Below, piece after piece: positions 11,058-22,149 of a stretch of 43,722 nt of DNA. Both the position numbers and the translations under genes were made by a program. The stretch comes from Deltaproteobacteria bacterium (GTDB taxonomy: Bacteria; Desulfobacterota; Binatia; UTPRO1). Under the pieces are notes generated by a model. It saw only the letters and a list, made by a program, of their open reading frames with translations. It searched no databases and was not told where the DNA came from. The stretch is taken from assembly GCA_016200545.1 (NCBI GenBank), contig JACQEO010000003.1, positions 1 to 43,722 of the forward strand. The letters run 5' to 3'. Every line of letters begins with the position of its first letter. The first letter of the stretch is position 1.

Positions 11058-11086
11058 TTGGAAATACCGACGCCACTCGGTACACT
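11058..11086 (+). promoter_or_regulatory. Candidate sigma-70-type promoter for the LolA-like gene
   Basis: TTGGAA (11058-11063) and TACACT (11081-11086) are exactly 17 bases apart, each matching four of six consensus positions. This would give a leader of about 70 bases before the ATG at 11167. Confidence 0.45.
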
Positions 11087-11166
11087 CCGCGCACGTGCGC
11101 CGGGTCGCCGACGAGGGTGTCCCCTCCGGCGATCGCGATGTGCACGCCACGATGATCGGAGGTCGA

Positions 11167-11943
11167 ATGCTGCGTCTTCTGCTCGCGCTACTGGGACTCC
11201 TCGCGCTCCTCGTCGTCGACCGCGCGTCCGCGACCGACGGCAACAGTCTCCGCCTCCTCATGCTGTCGGCGCAGGACATGAACACACCGCAGACTCTGCT
11301 GCGCGCCGACGTTGCGATCGAGGTCGAGGGACCGCAAGGTAAGAGAACGACGGACGCGATTGCCCTCTTCGCACCCGGGAAGGACGCCCGCTGGTACTGG
11401 CAATCGCGCGAGCCCGCGCTCCGCGCCCTCGTCCTCGGCAGCGACCGCAAAGTGCTCGAGCAGCACGGCGCGACGACCGATACCGTACCGATCGGCGCCC
11501 CGCTCGACGCCCTCGGTATCGCCTACGAGGATCTCAGCCGCTTCGTCGTCGACGACTTCAAGACCTGGCAGATCACCGACGAGAGCGCCGACAAGATCCT
11601 GGTGGGTATGTTCTCGATCGTCGAGTCCGCGTACGTCTATCGCGCCTACACCTTCGACAAGGAGAAGACGGTCCCCACCAAGATCCAGTTCTACGCCAAG
11701 ACGCTCAGCAATCTCGTGAAGCTGCGTCTCGACTCCGATCACATCCTGGTCGGCAAGAAATGGATGCCGACCGCCATCCAAATCCAAAACTACCCCGACA
11801 ACGTCATTACCCGCTTCACGCTCCGCTGGACCCAGAACGCCACCGCCCCCCCCGAACTCCTGGCCCCCGCGAGCTTCCCCGCGACATCCCCGCTCCCCTG
11901 GGACCTCGCACCCAAAGCCACCGCGACTGCGGCATCGAAATGA
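11167..11943 (+). CDS. Exported LolA-like outer-membrane lipoprotein-sorting protein
   Basis: About 258 residues. The N-terminus MLRLLLALLGLLALL followed by RASA is a clear signal peptide, so the mature protein is periplasmic. The body resembles the LolA-fold outer-membrane lipoprotein-sorting group seen beside RND exporters: an early DMNTPQTLLRADVAIEVEGP strand region, FAPGKDARWYW, DLSRFVVDDF, a lysine-rich strand, and KKWMPTAIQIQNY near the end. ATG 11167 is chosen because GGAGGT lies four bases upstream; another ATG at 11152 lacks this. No RND gene is next to it. The fold call is moderate; the cargo is unknown. Confidence 0.65.
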   Translation: MLRLLLALLGLLALLVVDRASATDGNSLRLLMLSAQDMNTPQTLLRADVAIEVEGPQGKRTTDAIALFAPGKDARWYWQSREPALRALVLGSDRKVLEQHGATTDTVPIGAPLDALGIAYEDLSRFVVDDFKTWQITDESADKILVGMFSIVESAYVYRAYTFDKEKTVPTKIQFYAKTLSNLVKLRLDSDHILVGKKWMPTAIQIQNYPDNVITRFTLRWTQNATAPPELLAPASFPATSPLPWDLAPKATATAASK

Positions 11944-11975
11944 CCATGCAATGAATGTCCGCGCCGACGGCGAAA

Positions 11976-12569
11976 TCAAACCGCCGCGGCGTAGGGCGGG
12001 GCAGGATCGTATTCAATGTACCGCTGCACGTTGCGCGCAAACTCCTCCCCGTGCAGCTGCCCGACCAGCCAGAGCGCCATGTCGATCCCCGCCGAGACGC
12101 CCGCCGACGTCACCACGTTGCCGTCACGCACGTAGCGCGTGCGCTCGAGGACGGTGATGTCGCCACGCGCCCGCAGCGTCTCGACGTACGACCAATGCGT
12201 GGTCACCCGCCGACCCTTGGCGAAGCCGGCTTCGTGGAGGAGCAGCGCGCCCGTACAGACACTCGTGACCCACGTGCAGCGCGCGCCGGCGGCGCGCAGC
12301 CATCCCATGAGGACGGGATTGTCGACCTCGCGGCGCGTCCCCTGGCCGCCCGGTACCAGGACGACGTCGAGCGGCGGCGCGTCCGTGAAGGTGTGATCGG
12401 CGAGGACGCGTAAGCCCTTGTTGCAGCGCACCGGCCCCGACCGCTCGGCGATCGTCACGACACGATCGTCGTCGCGCATGTTGGCGGCGGCGGTGAACAC
12501 CTCCCACGGCCCGACGAAGTCGAGCTCCTCGGCGTCATTGAAGATCAGCATTCCGGTGGTGATGCCCAT
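11976..12569 (-). CDS. DJ-1/PfpI family protein, isonitrile hydratase-like
   Basis: A 197-residue stand-alone DJ-1/PfpI-fold protein. The start MLIFNDAEELDFVGPWEVF and the nucleophile elbow SVCTGALLLHEAG (Cys about 105) are typical, as are GRRVTTHW and VVTSAGVSAGIDMALWLV. The closest known theme is isonitrile hydratase and related amidase-type enzymes. It starts inside the 3' end of the GlxA-type regulator (35-base overlap), so the two are co-expressed. The substrate is unknown; the regulator beside it may sense the same compound (inference). Confidence 0.85.
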   Translation of the reverse strand: MGITTGMLIFNDAEELDFVGPWEVFTAAANMRDDDRVVTIAERSGPVRCNKGLRVLADHTFTDAPPLDVVLVPGGQGTRREVDNPVLMGWLRAAGARCTWVTSVCTGALLLHEAGFAKGRRVTTHWSYVETLRARGDITVLERTRYVRDGNVVTSAGVSAGIDMALWLVGQLHGEEFARNVQRYIEYDPAPPYAAAV

Positions 12570-13581
12570 TGCGTGCTCCTTCCCGTGTCCACGGTAGCGG
12601 CAGCGTTCGAAAACGACTCCGGTACGCGCTCGGCGTCACGCGCACCGTGCGTAGAAAGGCTCGGCGCAGCGATTCGGCCGAGCCGAACCCGCACTCCGCG
12701 GCGATCTGGTCCACTCCGCCGGGTGATTCCTCGAGCCGTCGACGTGCCGCCTCGACCCGCGCCTTCTCGACGAAACGCGCGGGCGTGAGACCGACTTCGC
12801 GCCCGAACACGCGCGCGAAGTTCCGTGGGCTCATGGCCACCCGCGCCGCGAGCGTCGCGATGGAGAGGTCGGCGGCGAGATGGTCGGCGATCCAGGCCTG
12901 GAGGTCGCGTAGCGGCTCGCGATCGGCGGCCTGTACCGCGAGCTGCGCGCTGAATTGCGACTGCCCACCGGGACGCCGGAGGAAGAGCACTAGCTCACGC
13001 GCGACCTGCAGGGCGACCTCGCGCCCCTCGTCCTCCTCGACCAGCGCGAGCGCGAGGTCCATGCCGGCGGTGACGCCGGCCGAGGTGTAGATGTTGCCGT
13101 CGCGGACGAAAATCGGATCGGGGTCGACGGTGAGCGACGGGAACAGGCGCGCGAGCTGTGCGCACGCGCGCCAGTGGGTCGTCACCCGGCGGCCGTCGAG
13201 AAGACCGGCGGCGGCGAGAACGAACGTGCCGCTGCACACGGAGCCGAGGCGCCGCACGCGCGGCGCGAGACGGCGAACCGCCGCGAGCACGCGCTCGTCG
13301 CGCATCGCCGCCGCGGTGCCGATGCCGCCGGCGACGAGCAGGGTGTCGATGCCCGCGCGCACCGCCGTCACGGCACGGTCGGCGACGAGTCGCAGCCCCG
13401 ACGAGGTGACGAACGGTCCCGCGGTCGGCGCCAGCAGCTCGACGCGGTAGACGTCGTACGTGCGCCGTCCGTGCTCGCGGAGCCAGCGCGACGCCCGCGC
13501 GAATACCTCGAGCGGACCGGTGACGTCGAGGATCTGCGCCTGCGGAAACGCGATCAGCGCGACCTGGCGACTGCGCGGCAT
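12535..13581 (-). CDS. GlxA-type transcriptional regulator (DJ-1 domain plus AraC HTH)
   Basis: 348 residues in two parts. Residues 1-190 form a DJ-1/PfpI domain (VALIAFPQAQILDVTGPLEVF, elbow GSVCSGTFVLAAAG with Cys about 116, GRRVTTHW, TSAGVTAGMDLAL). Residues 225-325 form an AraC-type double HTH (LSIATLAARVAMSPRNFARVF and IAAECGFGSAESLRRAF). GlxA-like regulators are usually ligand-responsive activators. It sits directly upstream of, and overlaps, the enzyme gene with the same fold, so an enzyme and a sensor of common ancestry are paired. The basic C-terminal tail is encoded in the overlap. Confidence 0.9.
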   Translation of the reverse strand: MPRSRQVALIAFPQAQILDVTGPLEVFARASRWLREHGRRTYDVYRVELLAPTAGPFVTSSGLRLVADRAVTAVRAGIDTLLVAGGIGTAAAMRDERVLAAVRRLAPRVRRLGSVCSGTFVLAAAGLLDGRRVTTHWRACAQLARLFPSLTVDPDPIFVRDGNIYTSAGVTAGMDLALALVEEDEGREVALQVARELVLFLRRPGGQSQFSAQLAVQAADREPLRDLQAWIADHLAADLSIATLAARVAMSPRNFARVFGREVGLTPARFVEKARVEAARRRLEESPGGVDQIAAECGFGSAESLRRAFLRTVRVTPSAYRSRFRTLPLPWTREGARNGHHHRNADLQ

Positions 13582-13665
13582 ACCCGTACCATCGCCCGTT
13601 CTACGAATGGCCGCAAGGACAATGCCCCCACAGATCCTGCCAACACCGGCCCTGCTGTGACGGCG

Positions 13666-13721
13666 TCGACACCAGGGTGTCGAGTCGACGGCAGGCGTGT
13701 CGCGCGGCTCAGCGCCGCGCG
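13666..13721. repeat. Two GC-rich hairpins at the ABC1-kinase stop
   Basis: TCGACAC (13666-13672) pairs with GTGTCGA (13677-13683) over a 4-base loop, and CGCGCGGC (13701-13708) pairs with GCCGCGCG (13714-13721) with the kinase stop codon in the loop. Together they could slow or end transcription of the kinase gene before the regulator gene, but no T-tract follows. Confidence 0.35.
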
Positions 13722-15214
13722 GGCGCGCGCTCGACGCACTCGCGGAAGAGACGATGCCAGTTGGCGACGGTGCCGAACTGCTGCACGTAGGATTCGAGAC
13801 CGACGAGCGCCCGCATCAGGAACACGCGATGCCCCGGCGACTTGAAAATGCGATGCTCGAGGCCGATCGACGCAACCGCCATCGCGCGATCGACGGAGCG
13901 GTAGTCGCGCGGGTCGTAGAGTCGGTCTTCGAGGACCGGCTCGAAAATCATTCGCATGATGCGGATCATCGGCTCGGGGTCGTCGTCGCGATCGAGGAAG
14001 CCGAGGCGCACGAAGGCGTCGCTCATGATCGCCGCGTCGTCGTCGAGGACGCCGCGTGCGAGCGCCAGGTACGCGGCGCGGATTGGCTCCGGAAAGACGC
14101 GCACACTGCCGAGGTCGAGCATGCAGAGCCGTGGATGGTGGGTCACGAGGTAGTTTCCCGGATGCGGATCGGTGTGCAGGATCCCGAACTCGAAGATCTG
14201 CCGCCAGAGCACGCGGAAGTACTTGATCGCCACCCAGTCCTTGAGCTCCCGATCGACGTCGGGCGCGAGGATGTCCTGGATCGGGTAGCCCTCGAGCGCG
14301 CTCATCGTGAGCACGCGGCGCGCCGAGAACGCGGGGTACGGCTCCGGGATCACGACCTCCGGGTCGTCGGCGAAGCGGCGGCGGAATTCGCGCAGGTTCG
14401 CCGCTTCCTTCACGTAGTCGAGCTCTTCACGCAGGCGCTCCTCGAGCTCCGCGTACAGTTCGGAGGCGTCGATCTTCTGCCGCATGACGTCGCGGCCGAT
14501 GCGCGAGAGCGTCTGTAGGAGCGCGCGCACGTTCCGCAGATCCTGGACCACCGTGTCCTCGACGCCGGGGTACTGGATCTTCACCACCGCGTCCTCGCCG
14601 CCGGGAAGGACGGCGCGATGCACCTGGCCGAGCGACGCGGCCGCGAAGGCCTCGGGCTCGAAGTGATCGAAGAGCTGCTCGGGAGGCGCGCCGAGCTCGC
14701 GCGTCACCTGCTCGCGGATGACGTCGTAGGACATCGGCGCCACCGACGACTGTACGGTCGCGAGCACCTCGAGCGCCTCCGGCGGCAGGAGATCGGTGCG
14801 CATGCTCAGCATCTGCGTCAGCTTCATGAACGCGCCCTTGAGCTCGGTCGAGCGCTCGACGATGCGAATCGCGTTGCGGACGTGGGCGTCGAGGAGATCG
14901 CGCTCGGTGCGCGCCTGCGACTGAAATGGTCGTTTCAACGCCTGCCAGATGTAGCTGCCGCCGAGCGACGTAGTGAGCGTCCCGACCTTGAGGACTCGGC
15001 GCGCGCGCCCGGTCGTGAGCGTGCTCGCCGCCTGCGGGTGTGAACGCGCGCGCCCGTTCGTCGCCCGCGGCGCCGCCGCTTTCGCCTTCCCGGCGCGTGG
15101 CGGCGTGCGCGGCCGGGGCCGCGGCGGTGCGGGTGTCTTGCTCTGTCGCTCCCGCATCGGCGGCGCGGCGATGTGCCGCTCGCGCGGCGGTAACTGCTTC
15201 CCGGTCGTGCTCAT
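13709..15214 (-). CDS. ABC1/UbiB-family atypical kinase
   Basis: A 501-residue member of the ABC1 (ADCK/UbiB/AarF) atypical kinase family. The KxGQ-like motif is KLTQ (131-134), the Ala-rich loop is AAASLGQVH (191-199), the ATP lysine is in VVKIQYPG (about K212), an ELDY motif lies at 264-267, the catalytic loop is HTDPHPGNY (347-355), and the metal motif is DLG in place of DFG (367-369). The first 65 residues are Pro/Arg/Lys-rich and poorly conserved, so the true start could be later. UbiB-type kinases support quinone or lipid metabolism; no ubiquinone gene is adjacent. Position 3 of KxGQ is Thr rather than Gly, a change also seen in other members. Confidence 0.9.
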   Translation of the reverse strand: MSTTGKQLPPRERHIAAPPMRERQSKTPAPPRPRPRTPPRAGKAKAAAPRATNGRARSHPQAASTLTTGRARRVLKVGTLTTSLGGSYIWQALKRPFQSQARTERDLLDAHVRNAIRIVERSTELKGAFMKLTQMLSMRTDLLPPEALEVLATVQSSVAPMSYDVIREQVTRELGAPPEQLFDHFEPEAFAAASLGQVHRAVLPGGEDAVVKIQYPGVEDTVVQDLRNVRALLQTLSRIGRDVMRQKIDASELYAELEERLREELDYVKEAANLREFRRRFADDPEVVIPEPYPAFSARRVLTMSALEGYPIQDILAPDVDRELKDWVAIKYFRVLWRQIFEFGILHTDPHPGNYLVTHHPRLCMLDLGSVRVFPEPIRAAYLALARGVLDDDAAIMSDAFVRLGFLDRDDDPEPMIRIMRMIFEPVLEDRLYDPRDYRSVDRAMAVASIGLEHRIFKSPGHRVFLMRALVGLESYVQQFGTVANWHRLFRECVERAPARR

Positions 15215-15248
15215 CGTACGGAGGCTCCGCCGCGCGAACGCAACGGAA

Positions 15249-15266
15249 GGCGCACGCTAGCGCGCC
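15249..15266 (-). terminator. Possible weak terminator after hppA
   Basis: On the minus strand GGCGCGC pairs with GTGCGCC (one G-U pair) around a TAGC loop, 32 bases beyond the hppA stop and before the ABC1 kinase start. No U-run follows, so termination is uncertain. Confidence 0.25.
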
Positions 15267-15297
15267 CGCTGGAGACGCACAATCACCGCGGCGCGGC

Positions 15298-17733
<2,436 letters not shown>

Positions 17734-17837
17734 GCGTGCACCCTCTCCAAACGCGAACCGGGGCACGGTCCTCGCCCGCGGCGGGGTCCGGCGACGATTC
17801 ATGATCTTCGAGTGGTTGGCCGCCCGGCGTGGATGAG

Positions 17838-17856
17838 GCGGGACGGGCCGTCCCGC
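17838..17856. repeat. Inverted repeat in the hppA upstream region
   Basis: GCGGGACGG and CCGTCCCGC are perfect inverted copies around a single G, about 105 bases upstream of the hppA start. It could be a dimeric-repressor site or an RNA stem. The rest of the 232-base gap between larB and hppA shows no clear promoter. Confidence 0.4.
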
Positions 17857-17965
17857 GTCGCTCGGACGCTTCAGCACACTCCAATTCGTGAAATTGCCCT
17901 ACCGGCCAAAGCAGCCCGGAATAAACCGCGGCTACTTATCACGCGCTCCGCGCCGGTGTCGAGTC

Positions 17966-18715
17966 TCAGAGATGATTGATGCGGCTCGCCGCGGCGCCGG
18001 CGCCGAAGCCGTTGTCGATGTTCACGACCATGAGCCCGGCGGCGCAGGAGTTGAGCATGCCGAGAAGCGCGGCGAGTCCGCCGAAGCTCGCGCCATAGCC
18101 GATGCTGGTCGGGACGGCGATGACGGGTTTGTCGACGAGCCCGCCGACGACGCTCGGGAGGGCACCCTCCATTCCCGCGACGACGATCAGGACGCGCGCC
18201 GCCGCGAGGCGATCGCGGCGGTCGAAGAGGCGGTGGATGCCGGCGACGCCGACGTCGTAGAGGCGCTCGATCGCATTGCCGGCGAGGGCCGCGGTCCATG
18301 CCGCCTCCTCGGCGACCGCGCGGTCGGACGTCCCCGCGGTGACGACGAGGATCGTACCGTTACCGGTGATCGGCACGTCCCGCACCTGCTGCACCGCGAT
18401 TCGCGCCTCCGGATGGTAGACGAAACCGGACGCGAGGCGGAGCAGCTCCTCGGCGTGCGCAACGTCGAGGCGGGTGACGAGGACGTTCTGCCCGTGCGCG
18501 GAAAGGCGCTCGGCGATCGCGGCGATCTCGGCAGCGCTCTTGCCCGAGCCGAAGATCACCTCGGCCTGCCCGGTCCGCAGGGCACGGTGGAGATCAGGCT
18601 TGGCGAACGTCAGATCGGCGAACGGGAAATCGCGCAGCGCCTCGAGCGCCGCCTCGATCGCGAGCTCGCCGCCCTGCACCCGCGCGAGGAGCTCGTGAAG
18701 CGCGCGCCGGTCCAT
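17966..18715 (-). CDS. larB: LarB, nickel-pincer cofactor biosynthesis carboxylase/hydrolase
   Basis: About 249 residues. LarB carboxylates nicotinic acid adenine dinucleotide and hydrolyses it in the first step of the nickel-pincer nucleotide cofactor of lactate racemase and relatives. The C-terminal half is PurE-like: ILVVTAGTSDRAVAEEAA, YDVGVAGIHRLFDR, VVAGMEGALPSVVGGLVDKPVIAVPTSIGYG and the final NIDNGFGAG. ATG 18715 is preferred to the GTG-type start 12 codons earlier because DRRALHELLARVQ is the usual N-terminus. It begins 10 bases after a CNNM gene, last of the chaperone run. larC and larE are not in the window. Confidence 0.92.
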   Translation of the reverse strand: MDRRALHELLARVQGGELAIEAALEALRDFPFADLTFAKPDLHRALRTGQAEVIFGSGKSAAEIAAIAERLSAHGQNVLVTRLDVAHAEELLRLASGFVYHPEARIAVQQVRDVPITGNGTILVVTAGTSDRAVAEEAAWTAALAGNAIERLYDVGVAGIHRLFDRRDRLAAARVLIVVAGMEGALPSVVGGLVDKPVIAVPTSIGYGASFGGLAALLGMLNSCAAGLMVVNIDNGFGAGAAASRINHL

Positions 18716-18725
18716 CGCCGCGACG

Positions 18726-19886
18726 CTACCCCGCGGCGTGCGTGCGCACAATGACCTCGCGCACCGCGCGCGCGTCGGCGCGCGTCACCTCGACGGTGAC
18801 GTTCGGCAGTCGGACGCGTTCGCCGGCGCGGGCGATGCGGCCCAGGTGGGTGATCACGAGGCCGGCGATGGTGTCGTACTCCCCCTCGGGCAACTGCCAG
18901 GGGAAGAGCTCGTTCAGGCGACCGACCTGCATGCCGCCCTCGACGCGGACCCGGCCGTCCGGCAACGGCTCGTACAGCACCTCGCGCTGATCGTACTCGT
19001 CTTCGATCTCGCCGACGATCTCCTCGAGCAGGTCCTCGACGGTCACGATGCCGACGGTGCCGCCGTGCTCGTCGACGACGACGGCCATGTTCTGGCCGAG
19101 TCGCTGCATGAGGCGGAGCTGACGATGCGCGAGCTTGGTCTCGGGAACATAGAGCGCGGGCCGCATGATGCGCGACACCGGCTCGTGTGTCGCCGTCGTG
19201 CCGAGCAAATCGAAGGCGTGTACGATCCCGATGATGTTGTACATGCGCTCGTGGAAGACCGGGATGCGCGAGATCTTCTCGCGGCGGACGAGCGCGATCG
19301 TCTCCTCGATCGGGGTGTCGTCGCGCACGCCGTAGATGTGGATCAGCGGCACCATGACCTCGCGGACGCGGGTGTCGCGGAACTCGACGATGCGACGGAT
19401 GACTTGCGGCGACGAGAGCTGCGCCTCGTCGCCGCCGCGCTCGCGGCGCAGGATGTCCGAGAGCACTTGGCCGACGGCGGGCACCGTGTGCCCGGGCGCA
19501 CCGCCGCCGAGCCGCGCCGCCACGATCTCGAGGCCGCGCAAGGGCGCGGCGGCGACGGCGAGCACCCGCTGCACGAACGTCCGCATACCCCGCGGCAGGA
19601 TGTGACGTCGCGCCTGCGCGAGCGACCGCGGCAGGAGATCGCCGAGGAGCGCCGACACCGGCGCCAGGCCGAGCACCGGCACCGCGACCACGCTCATCCC
19701 GCCCGTCCTTTCGAGGAGCGCGAGCGCGGTGGCGCCCGCCGCGAGCATGCCGGCCGCCGCCGCCGCGACCTCGAGGCTCGCCGCGGTGCGGGGCGCGACC
19801 GGCGCGAACAACGTCGCCGACCCCGCGGCCGCGATCGCGCGCAGCGCGACCGCGAGCACCGCTACAGCGAGGAGGACGAGGGCCAT
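18726..19886 (-). CDS. CNNM/CorC-type (hemolysin-family) CBS-domain membrane protein, second copy
   Basis: 386 residues. The N-terminal third is hydrophobic, a degenerate DUF21-like membrane domain. A CBS pair follows ([71 protein letters not shown]), then a CorC/HlyC-associated C-terminal domain ([18 protein letters not shown]). Members of this family are linked to magnesium/cobalt efflux; the hemolysin name is historical. It overlaps the first copy by 25 bases. The membrane part is poorly conserved, so transport is not certain. Confidence 0.85.
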   Translation of the reverse strand: MALVLLAVAVLAVALRAIAAAGSATLFAPVAPRTAASLEVAAAAAGMLAAGATALALLERTGGMSVVAVPVLGLAPVSALLGDLLPRSLAQARRHILPRGMRTFVQRVLAVAAAPLRGLEIVAARLGGGAPGHTVPAVGQVLSDILRRERGGDEAQLSSPQVIRRIVEFRDTRVREVMVPLIHIYGVRDDTPIEETIALVRREKISRIPVFHERMYNIIGIVHAFDLLGTTATHEPVSRIMRPALYVPETKLAHRQLRLMQRLGQNMAVVVDEHGGTVGIVTVEDLLEEIVGEIEDEYDQREVLYEPLPDGRVRVEGGMQVGRLNELFPWQLPEGEYDTIAGLVITHLGRIARAGERVRLPNVTVEVTRADARAVREVIVRTHAAG

Positions 19887-21115
19887 AGGTCCACGCGCAG
19901 ACGGTCGATTGCGCTTCCGTCGAGCGCTTCCACGGTGAGAGTGCAGCCGTCCATGGCGATGGTCTCCCCGGGGTCGGGCACACGGCCGAGACGGTCCATG
20001 ACGACGCCGGCGATCGTCGCCCCCGTTCCCGACTCTGGAATGTGGAGCTTCAGGCGCACGTTGAAGTCGTGCACCGCAACGCGCCCGCTGACGACGAACG
20101 TGTGCGGACCGCGTCGCTCGAAGGGCGGCACCTCGTCCTCGTCGAACTCGTCTCGGATCTCGCCGACGAGCTCTTCGAGGAGGTCCTCCATCGTCACCAA
20201 ACCGGTCAAGCTCCCATACTCGTCGAGGACGAGCGCAAAATGCACTTTGCGGGTGCGGAACTCGCGGAAGAGCTCGACGATCGGCTTCTCGGCCGAGACG
20301 ACGTACGGCTGCCGGAGGAGCGGCTCGATGCTGGCCGGCGCCAGCGGGTGTCCGATCAGATCTCGCACGTAGAGAATGCCGACGACGTCGTCGCGCTCGC
20401 CGCGATACACCGGGATGCGGGAGCAGCCGGACTCACGAATGACGCGCAGCAGGTCGTCGGGGGCGATGTCGAGTGGCACCGAGATGATGTCGCGCCGGGG
20501 CGTCAGTACGTGGCGCACCGTCCGCTCGTCGATGCGCACCGCCTTCGCGACGAGCGCGCGCTCCGAGGCGGCCAGTTCGTCCTGACCCTCCTCCAGCATC
20601 GCCAGCTCCTCGGGCGCGAAGATGTTGTCGCCGCTCGGCGATTCGCCGAGGAAGACGTGCGCGAGCCGGCGCCCGACCCCCTTCTCGAGCGCGGCGAGGC
20701 TGCCGAGCGGGAGGAGCAGCCATGCCGCCGTCGAGCTGAGCGTCCCGTCCCCGCTCGCGACCCGGCGCGAGGCGGCACCGGCCGCGAAACCACGGAGCAC
20801 CAGCAGCACGACGATCACACAAGCGAGCGCTGCGACGCCGCCCTCGAGGCCGAGACGGCGGTATCCGATCGCCGCCGCCAGCACGGCGGCTGCGGCGAGC
20901 GCGAGCTCGCGACCGATCGTGAGCGAGATGAGCAGCCCTCGGGGGTGGCGGTGCAGCTCGTAGAAGAGCCGTCCGAGACGCCGTGCCCCCTCCGGGGTGC
21001 GGGTGATCGCACGCGCCTCGGCGAGCGTCGCCTCGGCGCTGGCGAGCGCGGTCCAGACGACCAACGCCGCACCGAGGCCGACGAGGAGCGGGACTTCGAT
21101 CGCCTCGAGCGTCAT
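19862..21115 (-). CDS. CNNM/CorC-type (hemolysin-family) CBS-domain membrane protein, first copy
   Basis: About 417 residues with the same order as its downstream neighbour: hydrophobic DUF21-like region (1-130, including SAEATLAEARAI), a CBS pair (VRHVLTPRRDIISVPLDIAPDDLL, SRIPVYRGERDDVVGILYVRDL, VHFALVLDEYGSLTGLVTMEDLLEELVGEI), and a CorC-like end domain. The ATG at 21115 overlaps the thiL stop as ATGA, and the 3' end overlaps the second copy by 25 bases, so the two proteins are probably made together and may form a heterodimer (inference from pairing). Confidence 0.87.
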   Translation of the reverse strand: MTLEAIEVPLLVGLGAALVVWTALASAEATLAEARAITRTPEGARRLGRLFYELHRHPRGLLISLTIGRELALAAAAVLAAAIGYRRLGLEGGVAALACVIVVLLVLRGFAAGAASRRVASGDGTLSSTAAWLLLPLGSLAALEKGVGRRLAHVFLGESPSGDNIFAPEELAMLEEGQDELAASERALVAKAVRIDERTVRHVLTPRRDIISVPLDIAPDDLLRVIRESGCSRIPVYRGERDDVVGILYVRDLIGHPLAPASIEPLLRQPYVVSAEKPIVELFREFRTRKVHFALVLDEYGSLTGLVTMEDLLEELVGEIRDEFDEDEVPPFERRGPHTFVVSGRVAVHDFNVRLKLHIPESGTGATIAGVVMDRLGRVPDPGETIAMDGCTLTVEALDGSAIDRLRVDLWPSSSSL

Positions 21116-22128
21116 GCCGTCTCCGTGCGGCGCCGGCGACGAGGGGAGCGCCTGAAGTGCTCGTACCCGAACGCCGCGCCGGCGGCGATCACGCGGCCGC
21201 CGGCGAGCACCGTCACGCCGCGCCCCGCGACGACCTCGCCGACCCGCGTGACCTGGCACCCGAGAGCGGCGCGCGCCGCGTACAGGGTCGCGACGCGGGC
21301 CGGGCGCACCGCGAACAAGAGCTCGTAGTCCTCGCCCCCCGCGAGCGCGAGTTCACGCGCGCGCGCCGGCGCAAGGTCGCGGAGGGGGCGCGCGAGCGGC
21401 AGGCGATCCGCGTCGATACGCGCCGCGACGCCGCTCGCGGCGCAGAGCCGATCAGCGTCAATCAGCAAGCCATCGCTCAGATCGATCATTGCTACCGCGA
21501 CGCCGTGCCGGGCGAGCGCCGCGCCGGCGCGCAAGCGCGCCCGCGGCCGCCTCCACCGCCCCACGGCCGTCGCCGCACCGGAAATGCTACGGGCACCCAT
21601 CAGCGACCGCAAGCCGAGCCCGGCACCGCCGAGCGTCCCGGTAACGAAGAGCTGATCCCCGGCGCGGGCGCCGGCGCGCGTCACCGGCCGCGACGCGGCG
21701 GTACCGAGCACGGTGAGCGTGAGCGACAGGTCGGAGCCGGAGGCGAGGTTGCCGCCGACGAGCGCCCCGCCGGCGGCGCAGGCGCCGTCGCGGACGCCGG
21801 CCATCATCGCCCGCAGGCTCGCGACTGGTAGCGTCGGCGGCGCCGTGAGCGCAAGGACGGCGGCGACCACCCGGCCGCCCATCGCCGCGACGTCGCTCGC
21901 GCTCACCTCGAAGGCGCGGCGCCCGAGGTCGCGCGGCGACAGCCAACGCGACCGGAAGTGCACGCGCTCGACCATGGCGTCGGTGGTGAGCAGGAGCGGC
22001 GACCGCACCGGGGCGAGCACGGCGGCGTCATCGCCGGGACCGAGCCGTACGCCGCGGCCCCGCGGGATCAAACGTCGGATCGCCTCGAGCAACGCGCGCT
22101 CGCCGCGATCACGGAGACGGTCGGTCAT
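21112..22128 (-). CDS. thiL: Thiamine-monophosphate kinase
   Basis: A 338-residue member of the PurM/ThiL fold that phosphorylates thiamine phosphate to the active cofactor. Signatures: RGVRLGPGDDAAVL, LLLTTDAMVERVHF, GRRAFEVSASDVAAMGG, GGNLASGSDLSLTLTVLG, MIDLSDGLLIDADRL and LALAGGEDYELLFAV. It starts 21 bases after dnaJ and ends with an ATGA overlap into the CNNM gene. It completes the thiamine route begun at thiSGE on the other strand. Confidence 0.95.
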   Translation of the reverse strand: MTDRLRDRGERALLEAIRRLIPRGRGVRLGPGDDAAVLAPVRSPLLLTTDAMVERVHFRSRWLSPRDLGRRAFEVSASDVAAMGGRVVAAVLALTAPPTLPVASLRAMMAGVRDGACAAGGALVGGNLASGSDLSLTLTVLGTAASRPVTRAGARAGDQLFVTGTLGGAGLGLRSLMGARSISGAATAVGRWRRPRARLRAGAALARHGVAVAMIDLSDGLLIDADRLCAASGVAARIDADRLPLARPLRDLAPARARELALAGGEDYELLFAVRPARVATLYAARAALGCQVTRVGEVVAGRGVTVLAGGRVIAAGAAFGYEHFRRSPRRRRRTETA

Positions 22129-22149
22129 GCGCGAGCGGCCGCCGCCGCG

